DNA of 55,803 nt from Oscillospiraceae bacterium (GTDB lineage Bacteria > Bacillota > Clostridia > Oscillospirales > Oscillospiraceae): contig CACYYN010000026.1 of assembly GCA_902778665.1 (NCBI GenBank), forward strand, positions 1 through 55,803, written 5' to 3'. The position numbers and the translations under genes are program-made. Below are positions 44,865-54,336 of the stretch, piece by piece; position 1 is the stretch's first letter, and each line of letters begins with the position of its first letter. Under the pieces are notes generated by a model. It was not told where the DNA came from and did not search any database. It saw only the letters and a list, made by a program, of their open reading frames with translations.

Positions 44865-46520
44865 ATGGTTCCGAAATTAAAGATTATTCCACTGGGCGGC
44901 CTTGGCGAGATCGGAAAGAACATGACGGTGTTCGAGTACGGAAATGATATCATCATCGTGGACGCGGGAATGGGATTCCCGCGGGAGAGTATGTACGGGG
45001 TGGATGTGGTTTACCCCGACATCAGTTATCTGAAAGCAAATGCGGAAAAAGTCCGGGGGCTCATTCTGACACATGGGCATGAGGACCATATCGGATCGGT
45101 GGCACATCTGCTGAAAGAAGTGGATTGCCCCATTTACACCACGGCGCTGACCGCTGCGCTTGTTGAGCTGAAACTGGAAGAAGAGGATATGCTCACCACG
45201 ACGCAGATCTTCACGAAGAAGGCAGGCAGTGTGTTCCGACTCGGATGTTTCACAGTGGAAATGATCAATGTGAACCACAGCATTCCGGATACTGTTGCCC
45301 TGGCGATCAACACGCCTCTGGGCATGGTTGTTCACACGGCTGACTTCAAATTTGATATTACTCCGGTTGGCGGGAACAGGATTGACATCGCTCGCCTTGC
45401 GGAAATCGGCAGAGACGGCGTTATGTGCCTGCTGAGCGATTCCACCAATGTGGAGAAGGCAGGACACTCTGACCCGGAGATGAAGGTGGGGGATAGCTTT
45501 AATAAGCTCTTCATGGGGTGCAATAAGCGCATCATCATCACAACCTTTGCATCCAACGTGCATAGGCTGCAGCAGATTATTAATGTAGCCGTCAAATACG
45601 GACGCAAGGTTGCTGTAACAGGCAGAAGCATGGAAAACATTCTGCGTGTATGCACTGTCCTGGGATACATGGCACTGCCGGAAGGCGTCATTATGAGTGT
45701 GGACGAGATCAATAAGATGCCGAAGAACAGGGCAGTGATCATCTCCACCGGAAGCCAAGGCGAATCCATGTCGGCGCTCTACAGAATGGCATTTTCCGAG
45801 CATAAGCAGATCCAGATTGATGCGGGAGACCGCGTGATTATTTCCGCATCGGCGATTCCGGGGAATGAGACCATGATTACCCGTGTGATCGATGAGCTTT
45901 ATCGCAAGGGTGCAGAGGTCATTTATGACAGGCACACCGATCTTCATGTTTCCGGGCATGCTCCGCAGGAAGATCTGAAAATGATGCTGGCGCTGATCCG
46001 GCCAAAGTATTTTATTCCGGTTCACGGTGAATACCGTATGCTGGTGAAGCATGCGCAGCTGGCACAGCTGATGGGTATACCCGCCAAAAACTGTGCCATA
46101 GCGGACAACGGCGATGTGATTGAGATAACCAAGAACGGACTGCGCCATGAAGAAACGGTCCAGGCAGGAGCAATTCTGGTAGATGGCGGGATCGGAGAGG
46201 TTGGAGAGGTCGTTCTGAATGACAGGCATCGTCTTGCCTCCGATGGTATGCTGGTGATTGTGATGCTTGTCTATTCCGACACACACCTATGTGCCGGAGA
46301 ACCGGAGATCGTCACCCGCGGGTTTATCTATGTAAAGGATTCGGAAGACCTGATTGCTGAGTTGAAGCGTGTGGCCGTAGCTGCCGTTGATCACTGCCTT
46401 GAACAGAATATCAACGATATTGGCCTGATCAAAGGAAAAGTCAAGTCCGGCGTGTCTTCCTTCCTCTATAAGCAGACGAAGAGAAGCCCCATGGTATTGC
46501 CGGTTATGTTTGAGATATAA
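44865..46520 (+). CDS. rnj: Ribonuclease J
   Basis: A metallo-beta-lactamase/beta-CASP RNase that performs 5'-3' exonucleolytic and endonucleolytic mRNA decay and rRNA maturation. The metal motif is HGHEDH at 70-75, followed by DFKFDITPVGG, SDSTN and a C-terminal VHGEYRML. Start at ATG 44865 (MVPKLKIIPLGG) because AGGAGGT precedes it. The longer open frame from 44733 lies inside recR. 551 residues. Present once here, so J1 versus J2 cannot be assigned. Confidence 0.95.
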   Translation: MVPKLKIIPLGGLGEIGKNMTVFEYGNDIIIVDAGMGFPRESMYGVDVVYPDISYLKANAEKVRGLILTHGHEDHIGSVAHLLKEVDCPIYTTALTAALVELKLEEEDMLTTTQIFTKKAGSVFRLGCFTVEMINVNHSIPDTVALAINTPLGMVVHTADFKFDITPVGGNRIDIARLAEIGRDGVMCLLSDSTNVEKAGHSDPEMKVGDSFNKLFMGCNKRIIITTFASNVHRLQQIINVAVKYGRKVAVTGRSMENILRVCTVLGYMALPEGVIMSVDEINKMPKNRAVIISTGSQGESMSALYRMAFSEHKQIQIDAGDRVIISASAIPGNETMITRVIDELYRKGAEVIYDRHTDLHVSGHAPQEDLKMMLALIRPKYFIPVHGEYRMLVKHAQLAQLMGIPAKNCAIADNGDVIEITKNGLRHEETVQAGAILVDGGIGEVGEVVLNDRHRLASDGMLVIVMLVYSDTHLCAGEPEIVTRGFIYVKDSEDLIAELKRVAVAAVDHCLEQNINDIGLIKGKVKSGVSSFLYKQTKRSPMVLPVMFEI

Positions 46521-46521
46521 A

Positions 46522-46854
46522 ATGAACATTCAGATTTTCGGGAAGACAAAGTCATTCGATACCAAAAAAGCAGAGCGCTGGTTCAAAGAACGCCGGATCA
46601 AGTATCAGTATATTGATCTGATCCGGTACGGTATGAGCAGGGGAGAATTGAACGCAGTGGTCGCAGCTGTCGGGCTGGACAATCTTGCAGACCCTGAAGA
46701 TCAGGACTATGAGCTTTTTATGCGTCTTGCACGCCGGGAGGATAAGCTGGAGAAGCTTTTTGAGATCCCTGAAATGATTGCGGCGCCTGTTGTTCGCAAC
46801 GGAAAGCAGGCAACGGTGGGATACTGCCCGGACGTTTGGAAAACCTGGGAATAA
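46522..46854 (+). CDS. ArsC/Spx-family protein lacking the catalytic cysteine
   Basis: A 110-residue thioredoxin-like protein. NIQIFGKTKSFDTKKAERWFKERRI corresponds to the start of the ArsC family, where active members read CDTCKKA; here Cys is replaced (GKTKSFD). VVRNGKQATVGYCPDVW matches the family end. Arsenate reduction by the standard mechanism is therefore unlikely; a regulatory (Spx-like) or binding role fits better. Begins 1 bp after the RNase J stop, so probably translated from the same message. A terminator follows. Confidence 0.8.
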   Translation: MNIQIFGKTKSFDTKKAERWFKERRIKYQYIDLIRYGMSRGELNAVVAAVGLDNLADPEDQDYELFMRLARREDKLEKLFEIPEMIAAPVVRNGKQATVGYCPDVWKTWE

Positions 46855-46860
46855 GTAGAC

Positions 46861-46888
46861 AAAACTCCTGCTTTGAGCGGGAGTTTTT
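46861..46888 (+). terminator. Terminator after the ArsC-family gene
   Basis: AAAACTCCTGC (46861-46871) with GCGGGAGTTTT (46877-46887), one G-U pair, and a T-run. Confidence 0.85.
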
Positions 46889-46974
46889 AGTGCATTTATG
46901 CACTTTATGCAAGTATTCTAAATGTAAGTCCTTATTTTTCGTTGAAAATTAACGAAATTCGGATGAATCGACAA

Positions 46975-47012
46975 TTGCCTTGTCTTGCAGTGAATGCTAT
47001 AATAATTCACTG
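46975..47012 (+). promoter_or_regulatory. oad operon promoter with inverted repeat
   Basis: TTGCCT (46975-46980), 17 bp, TATAAT (46998-47003). The -10 sits inside the perfect inverted repeat CAGTGAAT (46988-46995) / ATTCACTG (47005-47012), a likely operator. A further TGTGAAT copy follows directly. Confidence 0.7.
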
Positions 47013-47060
47013 TGAATTGTTTTGCGACTTACCCAATTTCATCTTTTTCTGGAGGATTGT

Positions 47061-48455
47061 ATGAAGAAACAAAAAGTCGGTTTTACTGAGACCGCTCTGC
47101 GCGATGCAAGCCAGAGCCTGATTGCCACCAGACTGAGTTATGACAAGATGGAGCCGATCCTTGAGACCATGGATAAGGCCGGTTTCTACTCCTGCGAGGT
47201 CTGGGGTGGAGCAACGTTTGACGTCTGCCTTCGCTTCCTGAACGAGGATCCCTGGGAGCGCCTGCGCAAGATCCGTGAGCATATGCCCAACACCAAGCTG
47301 CAGATGCTGCTTCGCGGCCAGAATATTCTGGGCTACAAGCACTATCCCGATGATATTGTCAGACGTTTTGTACGTGCATCCGTCCGCAACGGTATTGACA
47401 TCATCCGTATTTTCGACGCACTGAACGACGTGCAGAACCTCAAGGTCGCAATTGAGGAGACTGTGAAGTCCGGCGCAATGGCATCCGGTGCTATTTCCTA
47501 CACCACAAGCCCTGTTCATACACTGGATAATTATGTCAAGCTCGTCAATGAGATGGCTGCAATGGGCGTGTCTTCCGTCTGCATCAAGGATATGGCCGGT
47601 ATCTGCACACCCCAGAGCATGTATGACCTGGTTTCTGCCATCAAGGATGCTCAGCCTGACCTCCCGCTGGTTATGCACACCCACTGCACCACCGGCATGG
47701 CTTATATGACCTATCTCAAGGGCATCGAAGCCGGCGCAGACGTAATCGACACTGCAATCTCTCCGTTCTCCGGCGGTACTTCTCAGCCTGCAACCGAGAC
47801 CATTTTCTGCGCTCTGCGTGAGATGGGCTATCCCGTTGATCTGGATGAGAAGACGCTCTATAAGATGGCTGACTACTTCAAGCCCATCCGCAATGACTAT
47901 CTGAAAGACGGCACCCTCAACCCCATCTCCATGGGTACCGACACTCAGTGCCTGAACTATCAGATTCCGGGCGGCATGCTCTCCAACCTCCTCAGCCAGC
48001 TGAAGATGATGAACGCTCTTGATCGGTTTGATGAAGCTCTGAAGGAAACTCCTCTTGTCCGTAAAGACCTGGGCTATCCTCCTCTCGTAACCCCGACCAG
48101 CCAGCTCGTCGGTACGCAGGCCGTGCAGAACGTGCTTGCAGGCGAGCGCTATAAGAATGTAGGCGCTGAGATCAGAGCCTACTGCCGCGGTGAATACGGC
48201 AGAACCCCCGCTCCTATTGATCCTGACATCCGCAAAAAGATTCTCGGCGATGAGCAGCCTCTGACCGTTCGTTACGCAGATACCCTCCCGACAGACACCT
48301 TTGAAAAGGCTCAGAAGACCCTCGGCGACACCGCAAAATGCGAAGAGGATGTGCTCAGCTACATCGCATTCCCGCAGGTAGCAGAGAACTTCTTTGAGAA
48401 ACGCCGTGAACAGGAAGAGAAGAAGGTTCACTATTCCATCACGGAGGTAAAATAA
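47061..48455 (+). CDS. oadA: Oxaloacetate decarboxylase alpha subunit (carboxyltransferase)
   Basis: Transfers CO2 from oxaloacetate to biotin, giving pyruvate. The DRE-TIM barrel motifs are FTETALRDASQSL, CEVWGGATFDVCLRFL, IRIFDALND, the CIKDMAG Lys, HTHCTTG metal ligands and SPFSGGTSQPATE. At 464 residues it lacks the C-terminal biotin domain, which is a separate gene here. Start at ATG 47061 (MKKQKVGFTET) because GGAGG lies upstream. The longer frame from 47022 does not look coding at its N-terminus. The close relative methylmalonyl-CoA carboxyltransferase 5S is excluded mainly by the neighbours. Confidence 0.92.
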   Translation: MKKQKVGFTETALRDASQSLIATRLSYDKMEPILETMDKAGFYSCEVWGGATFDVCLRFLNEDPWERLRKIREHMPNTKLQMLLRGQNILGYKHYPDDIVRRFVRASVRNGIDIIRIFDALNDVQNLKVAIEETVKSGAMASGAISYTTSPVHTLDNYVKLVNEMAAMGVSSVCIKDMAGICTPQSMYDLVSAIKDAQPDLPLVMHTHCTTGMAYMTYLKGIEAGADVIDTAISPFSGGTSQPATETIFCALREMGYPVDLDEKTLYKMADYFKPIRNDYLKDGTLNPISMGTDTQCLNYQIPGGMLSNLLSQLKMMNALDRFDEALKETPLVRKDLGYPPLVTPTSQLVGTQAVQNVLAGERYKNVGAEIRAYCRGEYGRTPAPIDPDIRKKILGDEQPLTVRYADTLPTDTFEKAQKTLGDTAKCEEDVLSYIAFPQVAENFFEKRREQEEKKVHYSITEVK

Positions 48456-48818
48456 ATGAAAGCAGACCTTGTTAACCTTGGCGTTGGACAGGCCGGTGCA
48501 ATAGCCATCCTGGGATACCTGGTGGTGTTTCTCGGTCTTGTGCTGCTGATGCTGGTTGTGCTGGCTATGGCAAGCTATTTCATCAGCAAAGCAAAGAAGC
48601 CTGCGCCTGCAGCCGGACCTGCAGAGGAGCCTGTTGCGAAAGCGGCACCTGCTGCAGAGAAGCCCAAGGCTCCTGCAGCACCGGGTACAGCCGGCGAGCT
48701 GAAGCTCTATGACACCGACCCCAAAGACGCGGCCATGATTATGGCAATTGTTGCCGATGCAACCGGAAAGCCGCTCAATGAGCTGCGCTTCAAGTCAATC
48801 AAGGAGGTAAAGGAATAA
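48456..48818 (+). CDS. oadG: Oxaloacetate decarboxylase gamma/delta-type membrane subunit
   Basis: A 120-residue assembly subunit. One N-terminal transmembrane helix (IAILGYLVVFLGLVLLMLVVLAMASYF) is followed by an Ala/Pro/Lys linker and a C-terminal tail that binds the alpha subunit. The start codon follows the oadA stop directly, with GGAGG inside oadA. Needed to hold the soluble transferase at the membrane pump. Confidence 0.88.
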   Translation: MKADLVNLGVGQAGAIAILGYLVVFLGLVLLMLVVLAMASYFISKAKKPAPAAGPAEEPVAKAAPAAEKPKAPAAPGTAGELKLYDTDPKDAAMIMAIVADATGKPLNELRFKSIKEVKE

Positions 48819-49228
48819 TGAAGTATAAAGTAACACTCAACAAGAGAGTATACGAAGTGGAAGTTGAGCAGGGCGAGGCCATGCTGGTGGATGAATATGA
48901 TGCAGTGGCACCCGTCCCGGCAGCGGCACCCGTGGCAGCAGCTCCCGTAGCTGCGGCTCCCGTTGCGGCAGCAGCACCTGCACCCGCAGCGGCTGCACCT
49001 GCAGCAGTGGCAGCAGGCGAAGTGGTCAAGTCCCCGATGCCCGGCAACATCCTGAAGATTCAGGTAAGCCAGGGCCAGCAGGTAAAAGAGGGCGATGTGC
49101 TGATCATTCTCGAAGCAATGAAGATGGAAAATGAAATCGTAGCTCCGAAGACCGGTTCTGTAGCTCAGATCATCGTGACAAAGGGACAGGTAGTGGAGAC
49201 TGGTGCGCCTCTCGCGGTTATCGCATAA
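48818..49228 (+). CDS. Biotin carrier subunit of oxaloacetate decarboxylase
   Basis: A 136-residue biotinyl protein. After an N-terminal beta segment ([18 protein letters not shown]) comes a long Ala/Pro/Val hinge, then the biotinyl domain with EAMKMENE, Lys102 being the biotin site. Carries the carboxyl group from OadA to OadB. Starts at the last base of oadG. Confidence 0.94.
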   Translation: MKYKVTLNKRVYEVEVEQGEAMLVDEYDAVAPVPAAAPVAAAPVAAAPVAAAAPAPAAAAPAAVAAGEVVKSPMPGNILKIQVSQGQQVKEGDVLIILEAMKMENEIVAPKTGSVAQIIVTKGQVVETGAPLAVIA

Positions 49229-49238
49229 GGAGGCCGTA

Positions 49239-50462
49239 ATGAACGTATTAGAAACCCTGAAAACCCTGGCACTGGAATCCGGCTTTGCCTCATTCTTCAT
49301 GGCAGGCGGCTGGAAGAACTTCATCATGATTATCATTGCCTTTGTACTTCTGTACCTGGGCATCGTGAAAAAGTTTGAGCCTCTGCTTCTGTGCGGTATT
49401 GCCTTCGGGTGCCTGCTGAGCAACCTGAGCTACTTTGTGGTGCACATGGGCGGCGATAACGCTCTGTACCATCCGGAGCTTTGGGAGGCATTCCTGGATT
49501 CCTCCAGCCCTTATTACCACAGTTACGGCCACATTATGAGCAACGCCGGCCTGCTGGACTTCTTCTATATCGGGGTAAAAGCCGGTATCTATCCGTCCTT
49601 GATCTTCATGGGCGTCGGCGCAATGACGGACTTCGGCCCTCTGCTCTCCAACCCGAAGAGCCTTCTTCTGGGTGCTGCTGCACAGCTGGGCGTGTTCGTT
49701 GCCTTCTTCGGCGCTGTTCTGCTGGGCTTCACGGGTCCGCAGGCGGCTTCCATCGGCATCATCGGCGGAGCGGACGGCCCTACAGCCATCTACCTCACCA
49801 CAAAGCTTGCACCTGAACTGCTTGGGCCCATTGCCATCGCAGCTTATTCCTACATGGCTCTGATCCCGCTGATTCAGCCCCCGATCATGAAGCTCTTTAC
49901 TACTCCTGAGATGAGAGTGGTCAAGATGGAGCAGACGAGAGAAGTATCCAAGACAGAGAAGATCGTATTCCCGATCGTGGTTTCCACCTTCGTTATCCTT
50001 CTCCTGCCCAGCACGGCTCCTCTGATCGGCTGCCTGATGTTCGGCAACCTGGCTCGTGAGACGGGCGTGACGGATCGTCTTTCCGACACAATGCAGAATG
50101 CACTGATGAATATTGTCACCATCTTCCTGGCGACTTCTGTCGGTGCGACAATGGTGGGCGACAACTTCCTGAAGCTCGACACCATCAAGATCATCATCCT
50201 CGGCCTGATCGCATTCTCCATTTCCACCATCGGCGGTCTTCTGGGCGGAGTCGCGATGTACTACGGTTCCGGCAAGAAGATCAACCCGCTGATCGGCTCT
50301 GCAGGCGTTTCCGCAGTACCGATGGCAGCACGTGTGTCCCAGGATGTGGGCCGGAAGTATAATAAGACCAACTTCCTGCTGATGCACGCCATGGGCCCCA
50401 ACGTGGCAGGCGTTATCGGCTCTGCTATCGCTGCTGGCTTCCTGCTCTCCGTTTTCGGCTGA
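49239..50462 (+). CDS. oadB: Oxaloacetate decarboxylase beta subunit (sodium pump)
   Basis: An integral membrane protein that decarboxylates carboxybiotin and moves Na+ outward. Nine or so hydrophobic segments, with the family signature [22 protein letters not shown] holding the key Asp, and the second conserved region [24 protein letters not shown] near the end. Start at ATG 49239 because AGGAGG precedes it; the frame from 49203 runs into the biotin carrier gene. 407 residues, complete. Confidence 0.94.
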   Translation: MNVLETLKTLALESGFASFFMAGGWKNFIMIIIAFVLLYLGIVKKFEPLLLCGIAFGCLLSNLSYFVVHMGGDNALYHPELWEAFLDSSSPYYHSYGHIMSNAGLLDFFYIGVKAGIYPSLIFMGVGAMTDFGPLLSNPKSLLLGAAAQLGVFVAFFGAVLLGFTGPQAASIGIIGGADGPTAIYLTTKLAPELLGPIAIAAYSYMALIPLIQPPIMKLFTTPEMRVVKMEQTREVSKTEKIVFPIVVSTFVILLLPSTAPLIGCLMFGNLARETGVTDRLSDTMQNALMNIVTIFLATSVGATMVGDNFLKLDTIKIIILGLIAFSISTIGGLLGGVAMYYGSGKKINPLIGSAGVSAVPMAARVSQDVGRKYNKTNFLLMHAMGPNVAGVIGSAIAAGFLLSVFG

Positions 50463-50507
50463 GCAACCTCATTCTCTGTTAATTCTTTTATGTAAGGAGT
50501 ATTTATA

Positions 50508-52112
50508 ATGGCAAATCTTGACCTGACCAAGTATGGCATTACCGGCACTAAGGAAATCTATTACAATCCCTCCTATGAGCAGCTTTTCAAGGATGAGATG
50601 GACCCGTCCCTCACCGGCTATGATGTTGGCAAGCTGACCGAACTGGATGCAGTCAATGTTATGACCGGTATCTACACCGGCCGTTCCCCCAAGGACAAGT
50701 TCATCGTTATGGACGAGAACTCCAAGGACACCGTGTGGTGGACTACCGAGGGCTATAAGAACGACAACCATGTTGCAACCCAGGAAGCCTGGGCAGCCTG
50801 CAAAGAGATCGCTCTCAAGCAGCTCTCCAACAAGAATCTCTATGTGGTGGATGCATTCTGCGGCGCCAATAAGGATACCCGCATGGCAGTGCGCTTCTTC
50901 ATGGAAGTTGCATGGCAGGCACACTTTGTCCGCAATATGTTCATCAAGCCGACCGAAGAGGAACTGGCAAACTTCGAGCCTGATTTCAAAGTTTACTGTG
51001 CATCCAAGGCAAAGGTTGAGAACTACAAGGAACTGGGTCTCAATTCCGAGACGGCAGTTATCTTCAACATCACTTCCCGTGAGCAGGTTATCCTGAACAC
51101 CTGGTACGGCGGTGAGATGAAGAAGGGTATGTTCTCCATGATGAACTACTACCTCCCGCTCAAGGGCATCGCTTCCATGCACTGCTCCGCCAACACCGAC
51201 ATGAACGGTGAGCACACCGCTATCTTCTTCGGCCTGAGCGGCACGGGCAAGACCACTCTGTCCACCGACCCGAAGCGTCTCCTCATCGGTGATGACGAGC
51301 ACGGCTGGGACGACAACGGCGTCTTCAACTTCGAAGGCGGCTGCTATGCAAAGGTTATCAATCTGGATAAGGATTCCGAGCCCGACATCTACAACGCCAT
51401 CAAGAGAAATGCACTTCTTGAGAACGTTACCGTTGATGAGAACGGCAAAATTGACTTTGCAGACAAATCCGTCACGGAGAACACCCGCGTTTCCTACCCC
51501 ATTGATCACATCAAGAACATTGTTCGCCCGATCTCTGCTGCACCTGCTGCCGAGAACGTGATCTTCCTCTCTGCAGATGCATTCGGCGTTCTGCCTCCTG
51601 TTTCCATCCTGACCCCGGAGCAGACCAAGTACTACTTCCTCTCCGGCTTCACCGCAAAGCTTGCAGGCACCGAGCGCGGCATTACAGAGCCGACCCCAAC
51701 CTTCTCCTCCTGCTTCGGCCAGGCCTTCCTGGAGCTGCATCCCACCAAGTATGCAGAGGAGCTGGTTAAGAGAATGGAAGCAAGCGGTGCAAAGGCATAC
51801 CTCGTTAACACCGGCTGGAACGGCACCGGTAAGCGCATCTCCATCAAGGATACCCGTGGCATTATTGATGCAATCCTTGAGGGCGACATCAAGACTGCTC
51901 CCACCAAGATGATTCCTTACTTCAACTTTGAAGTTCCCACCGAGCTCAAGGGTGTTGATCCTGCAATTCTTGACCCGCGTGACACCTATGCTGATCCTTC
52001 CCAGTGGGAAGAGAAGGCAAAGGATCTCGCTGGTAGATTCATCAAGAATTTTGTCAAGTACGAGACCAATGAGGCCGGCAAGGCTCTTGTTGCAGCAGGC
52101 CCGCAGCTTTAA
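50508..52112 (+). CDS. pckA: Phosphoenolpyruvate carboxykinase (ATP)
   Basis: Interconverts oxaloacetate + ATP and PEP + ADP + CO2. [12 protein letters not shown] (Lys248) is the kinase-1a loop, GDDEHGWDD the metal and kinase-2 region, and [10 protein letters not shown] the oxaloacetate-site Arg. 534 residues is normal for the ATP form. Next to the oxaloacetate decarboxylase genes it forms an oxaloacetate node: PEP carboxylation can feed oxaloacetate to the sodium pump. Ribosome site AAGGAG. Confidence 0.97.
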   Translation: MANLDLTKYGITGTKEIYYNPSYEQLFKDEMDPSLTGYDVGKLTELDAVNVMTGIYTGRSPKDKFIVMDENSKDTVWWTTEGYKNDNHVATQEAWAACKEIALKQLSNKNLYVVDAFCGANKDTRMAVRFFMEVAWQAHFVRNMFIKPTEEELANFEPDFKVYCASKAKVENYKELGLNSETAVIFNITSREQVILNTWYGGEMKKGMFSMMNYYLPLKGIASMHCSANTDMNGEHTAIFFGLSGTGKTTLSTDPKRLLIGDDEHGWDDNGVFNFEGGCYAKVINLDKDSEPDIYNAIKRNALLENVTVDENGKIDFADKSVTENTRVSYPIDHIKNIVRPISAAPAAENVIFLSADAFGVLPPVSILTPEQTKYYFLSGFTAKLAGTERGITEPTPTFSSCFGQAFLELHPTKYAEELVKRMEASGAKAYLVNTGWNGTGKRISIKDTRGIIDAILEGDIKTAPTKMIPYFNFEVPTELKGVDPAILDPRDTYADPSQWEEKAKDLAGRFIKNFVKYETNEAGKALVAAGPQL

Positions 52113-52131
52113 TCTTTTAAAAACAGTAATA

Positions 52132-52161
52132 AGAGAGCTTCCCGTAAATGGGAGGCTCTCT
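52132..52161 (+). terminator. Terminator of the oad-pckA unit
   Basis: AGAGAGCTTCCC (52132-52143) with GGGAGGCTCTCT (52150-52161), one G-U pair. T-tail weak. Confidence 0.7.
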
Positions 52162-52189
52162 CTTCATTTCTTCAGGGAGTATAGAAAAA

Positions 52190-52212
52190 CCCTCTGCCTA
52201 AAAGGCAGAGGG
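52190..52212 (-). terminator. Terminator of secG
   Basis: CCCTCTGCCT and AGGCAGAGGG (10-bp stem). On the minus strand it is followed by TTTTTC. Confidence 0.85.
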
Positions 52213-52231
52213 AATTGAAAATCACAAACTG

Positions 52232-52468
52232 TCAGATCAGGTTGAGGATGAGGGTAAGCAGAACAAATGCCAGTGCAAACCACTTTGTCATCTTGGCAAG
52301 TTTTTCATCCCAGGTCTTGGCTTTGCCCTTGGAGAAGAAGTTTTCGGCACCGCCTGCAACTGCACCGGAGAGGCCAGCACTCTTGCCGCTCTGCATCAGA
52401 ACAATCACCGTAACGGAGAGACCGGAGAGAACCTGAAGAATTGTGAAGAAAATTTTTAAACCAGACAT
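52232..52468 (-). CDS. secG: Preprotein translocase subunit SecG
   Basis: A 78-residue membrane protein of the SecYEG channel, with two transmembrane helices (TILQVLSGLSVTVIVLMQSG and WFALAFVLLTLILNLI) around the conserved GLSGAVAGGAENFF loop. Start chosen at ATG 52468 (MSGLKIFF). AAAGGA lies about 12 nt upstream, whereas the alternative ATG 52480 would abut that site. It stands alone with its own terminator. Confidence 0.92.
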   Translation of the reverse strand: MSGLKIFFTILQVLSGLSVTVIVLMQSGKSAGLSGAVAGGAENFFSKGKAKTWDEKLAKMTKWFALAFVLLTLILNLI

Positions 52469-52616
52469 CGTATATAACATTCCTTTCGAAATTTCTACTA
52501 AACAAGCTTTGTTACTATACCACATGATGTGGAAAGTTTCAAGTCTTTTTCTCCAATTTCCTGAAATACTTTTTCATTTCTTGAAAGAATCTTAGTTCTG
52601 TGATATCATCACTGAT

Positions 52617-53978
52617 ATGGATATGATAAAGAAAAACAAAGAATATATTGTTACCATTGAGGGCTATAACTCCGAGGGTGCCGGTGTTGCCAGAATCGAC
52701 GGGAGAGCTGTTTTCATCCCGAATACATTGAAGGGCGAAGTCTGGCATATCAAGATTCTGAAGGTCACCGCGGGGGCGATTTACGGCAAAGCACTTGAGA
52801 TCTACAAGGCTTCACAACATCGTGTGAAGCCGGAATGCCGGTATTTCTCCGCTTGCGGTGGATGCTCCACCTGGCAGATGGATTATGAGGAGGAGCTTCG
52901 CTTCAAACTGCAAAAGGTCAACGATGCCCTCCAGAGAATCGGAAAGCAGGATTTTTCTGCCCGGGAGATTATCGGCTGCGACCAACCCCTTCGATACCGT
53001 AATAAGGGTATCTTCAATATAGCCGAGATCGACGGACGGGTATGCTACGGGTTCTACCGGGAGCGAAGCCATGCCCTGGTGCCAGTGGAGCAGTGCCTGA
53101 TTCAGATGCCGCTGGGCGAAAAAGTGTCCCGGGTGGTGTGCGGCTTCATGAATCGAAACAGAATCCGGCCCTATCATGAAGAGGACGGAACCGGTACCGC
53201 CCGGCACATTTTCTGCAGGAGTGCGGTATACACGAAAGATGCTGTTGCATGCATCATTTCGGCAAGAGGGTTCGGCGCATTTACGCAGCCTCTGGTGGAC
53301 GAACTGAGAGATCAGTGCCCGGAGCTGACGGGCATTGTCCTTTGCATCAATAAAGAGCCCGGCAATGCAGTGCTTACTGGGGATTATTATACGCTTTTCG
53401 GAAATCCGGATCTGACGGATTACCTCGGAAGGAATGAGTTTGTGATTTCCCCGCAGGCCTTTTATCAGGTTAATCCCATCCAGGCGGAAAAACTCTATGT
53501 GAGGGCAGTAGAGTATGCCTGCAGAGGATTGACCGACTCTGTGCTGGAACTTTACTGCGGGGCGGGAACCATTACCATGTTCCTTGCAGAAAAGTTTGAA
53601 CAGGTGACCGCGACAGAAATTGTGCCTGAGGCGATTGAAAACGCCAGGGCCAATGCAGGGCGTAACGGCTTTTCCAATATTTCCTTTTTCTGCGGCGATG
53701 CTGCCCAGACAGCTGAGAATTATCGAAATACTGCCAAGAGACCGGACTGTATTGTGGTGGATCCTCCAAGGAAGGGAATGGATGAGGAGGCAGTAAAAGC
53801 TGTAGCGTCTATCGGGCCGGACCGGGTGGTCTATATCTCCTGCAGCCCTGCAACTCTCGCCCGGGATATTCTCCGTTTCAATGAATTCGGCTATCAGCTC
53901 ACTGATGCTACAGTGGTTGACATGTTCCCGAAGACATTTCACGTCGAGACTGTCGTTTTGCTGACAAGAAATACATAA
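52617..53978 (+). CDS. rlmD: 23S rRNA (uracil-5-)-methyltransferase RumA/RlmD family
   Basis: Methylates C5 of uracil in 23S rRNA or tRNA using SAM. An N-terminal TRAM-like beta barrel (residues 8-65) is followed by Fe-S Cys74, Cys80 and Cys83 (CRYFSACGGC) plus a later Cys in VEQC. The SAM domain has LELYCGAGTITMFLA, and DPPRKGMDE and ISCSPATLARD carry catalytic Cys409. 453 residues. The start is ATG 52617 or 52623. Which uracil is modified cannot be decided within the family. Confidence 0.93.
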   Translation: MDMIKKNKEYIVTIEGYNSEGAGVARIDGRAVFIPNTLKGEVWHIKILKVTAGAIYGKALEIYKASQHRVKPECRYFSACGGCSTWQMDYEEELRFKLQKVNDALQRIGKQDFSAREIIGCDQPLRYRNKGIFNIAEIDGRVCYGFYRERSHALVPVEQCLIQMPLGEKVSRVVCGFMNRNRIRPYHEEDGTGTARHIFCRSAVYTKDAVACIISARGFGAFTQPLVDELRDQCPELTGIVLCINKEPGNAVLTGDYYTLFGNPDLTDYLGRNEFVISPQAFYQVNPIQAEKLYVRAVEYACRGLTDSVLELYCGAGTITMFLAEKFEQVTATEIVPEAIENARANAGRNGFSNISFFCGDAAQTAENYRNTAKRPDCIVVDPPRKGMDEEAVKAVASIGPDRVVYISCSPATLARDILRFNEFGYQLTDATVVDMFPKTFHVETVVLLTRNT

Positions 53979-54006
53979 GAGGGGCCGCAAAAGCCCATGA
54001 TTACAG

Positions 54007-54060
54007 GGGATTCCTGCCTTCCGGGGCCATCACGCGCCGGGATGACAGGAGTCCCTTTTT
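54007..54060 (+). terminator. Terminator after rlmD
   Basis: GGGATTCCTG (54007-54016) pairs with CAGGAGTCCC (54046-54055), with an inner CCGG/CCGG stem, then a run of T. Confidence 0.85.
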
Positions 54061-54098
54061 CTTTTCATCAGAACATATCCACCGGCAAAAATCCGAAG

Positions 54099-54150
54099 GG
54101 TTGTGGCTCTACTTTTGCTTTTTATAGGTTGTGGACACGATTTTGCTTTT
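54099..54150. repeat. Imperfect 24-bp direct repeat upstream of the sigma factor gene
   Basis: GGTTGTGG-7 bases-TTTGCTTTT occurs at 54099-54122 and 54127-54150 (28-bp period). Possible binding sites for a regulator of the sigma factor/ABC unit. The rest of the 54061-54336 gap is AT-rich and shows no gene. Confidence 0.55.
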
Positions 54151-54336
54151 GCTCCTGAATTCATGCTTTATGCAACCTGGTGTTCTATAAGGACCACTTA
54201 GTAAAAACAAAGGACAGAAAAGATGATCTCTGATATTCTTCAGTCAAAATCGAAATATTTTTTGTTGAATAGCGCACAAACAGGGTTTAATTCCGTTATA
54301 CATATTGAAGATTACACTGAGGAAGGAGGTCGTTCG

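Noticed and set aside
44877-46286. 469-codon open frame antisense to RNase J
   Set aside because: Shadow frame; the plus strand encodes a complete RNase J with all motifs.
47007-48431. 474-codon open frame antisense to oadA
   Set aside because: Exact shadow of a well-recognised gene; its composition reflects the complementary codons.
54223-54336. N-terminal 38-residue extension of the sigma factor
   Set aside because: No ribosome site at 54223, whereas GGAGG ideally precedes TTG 54337 and the family begins there.
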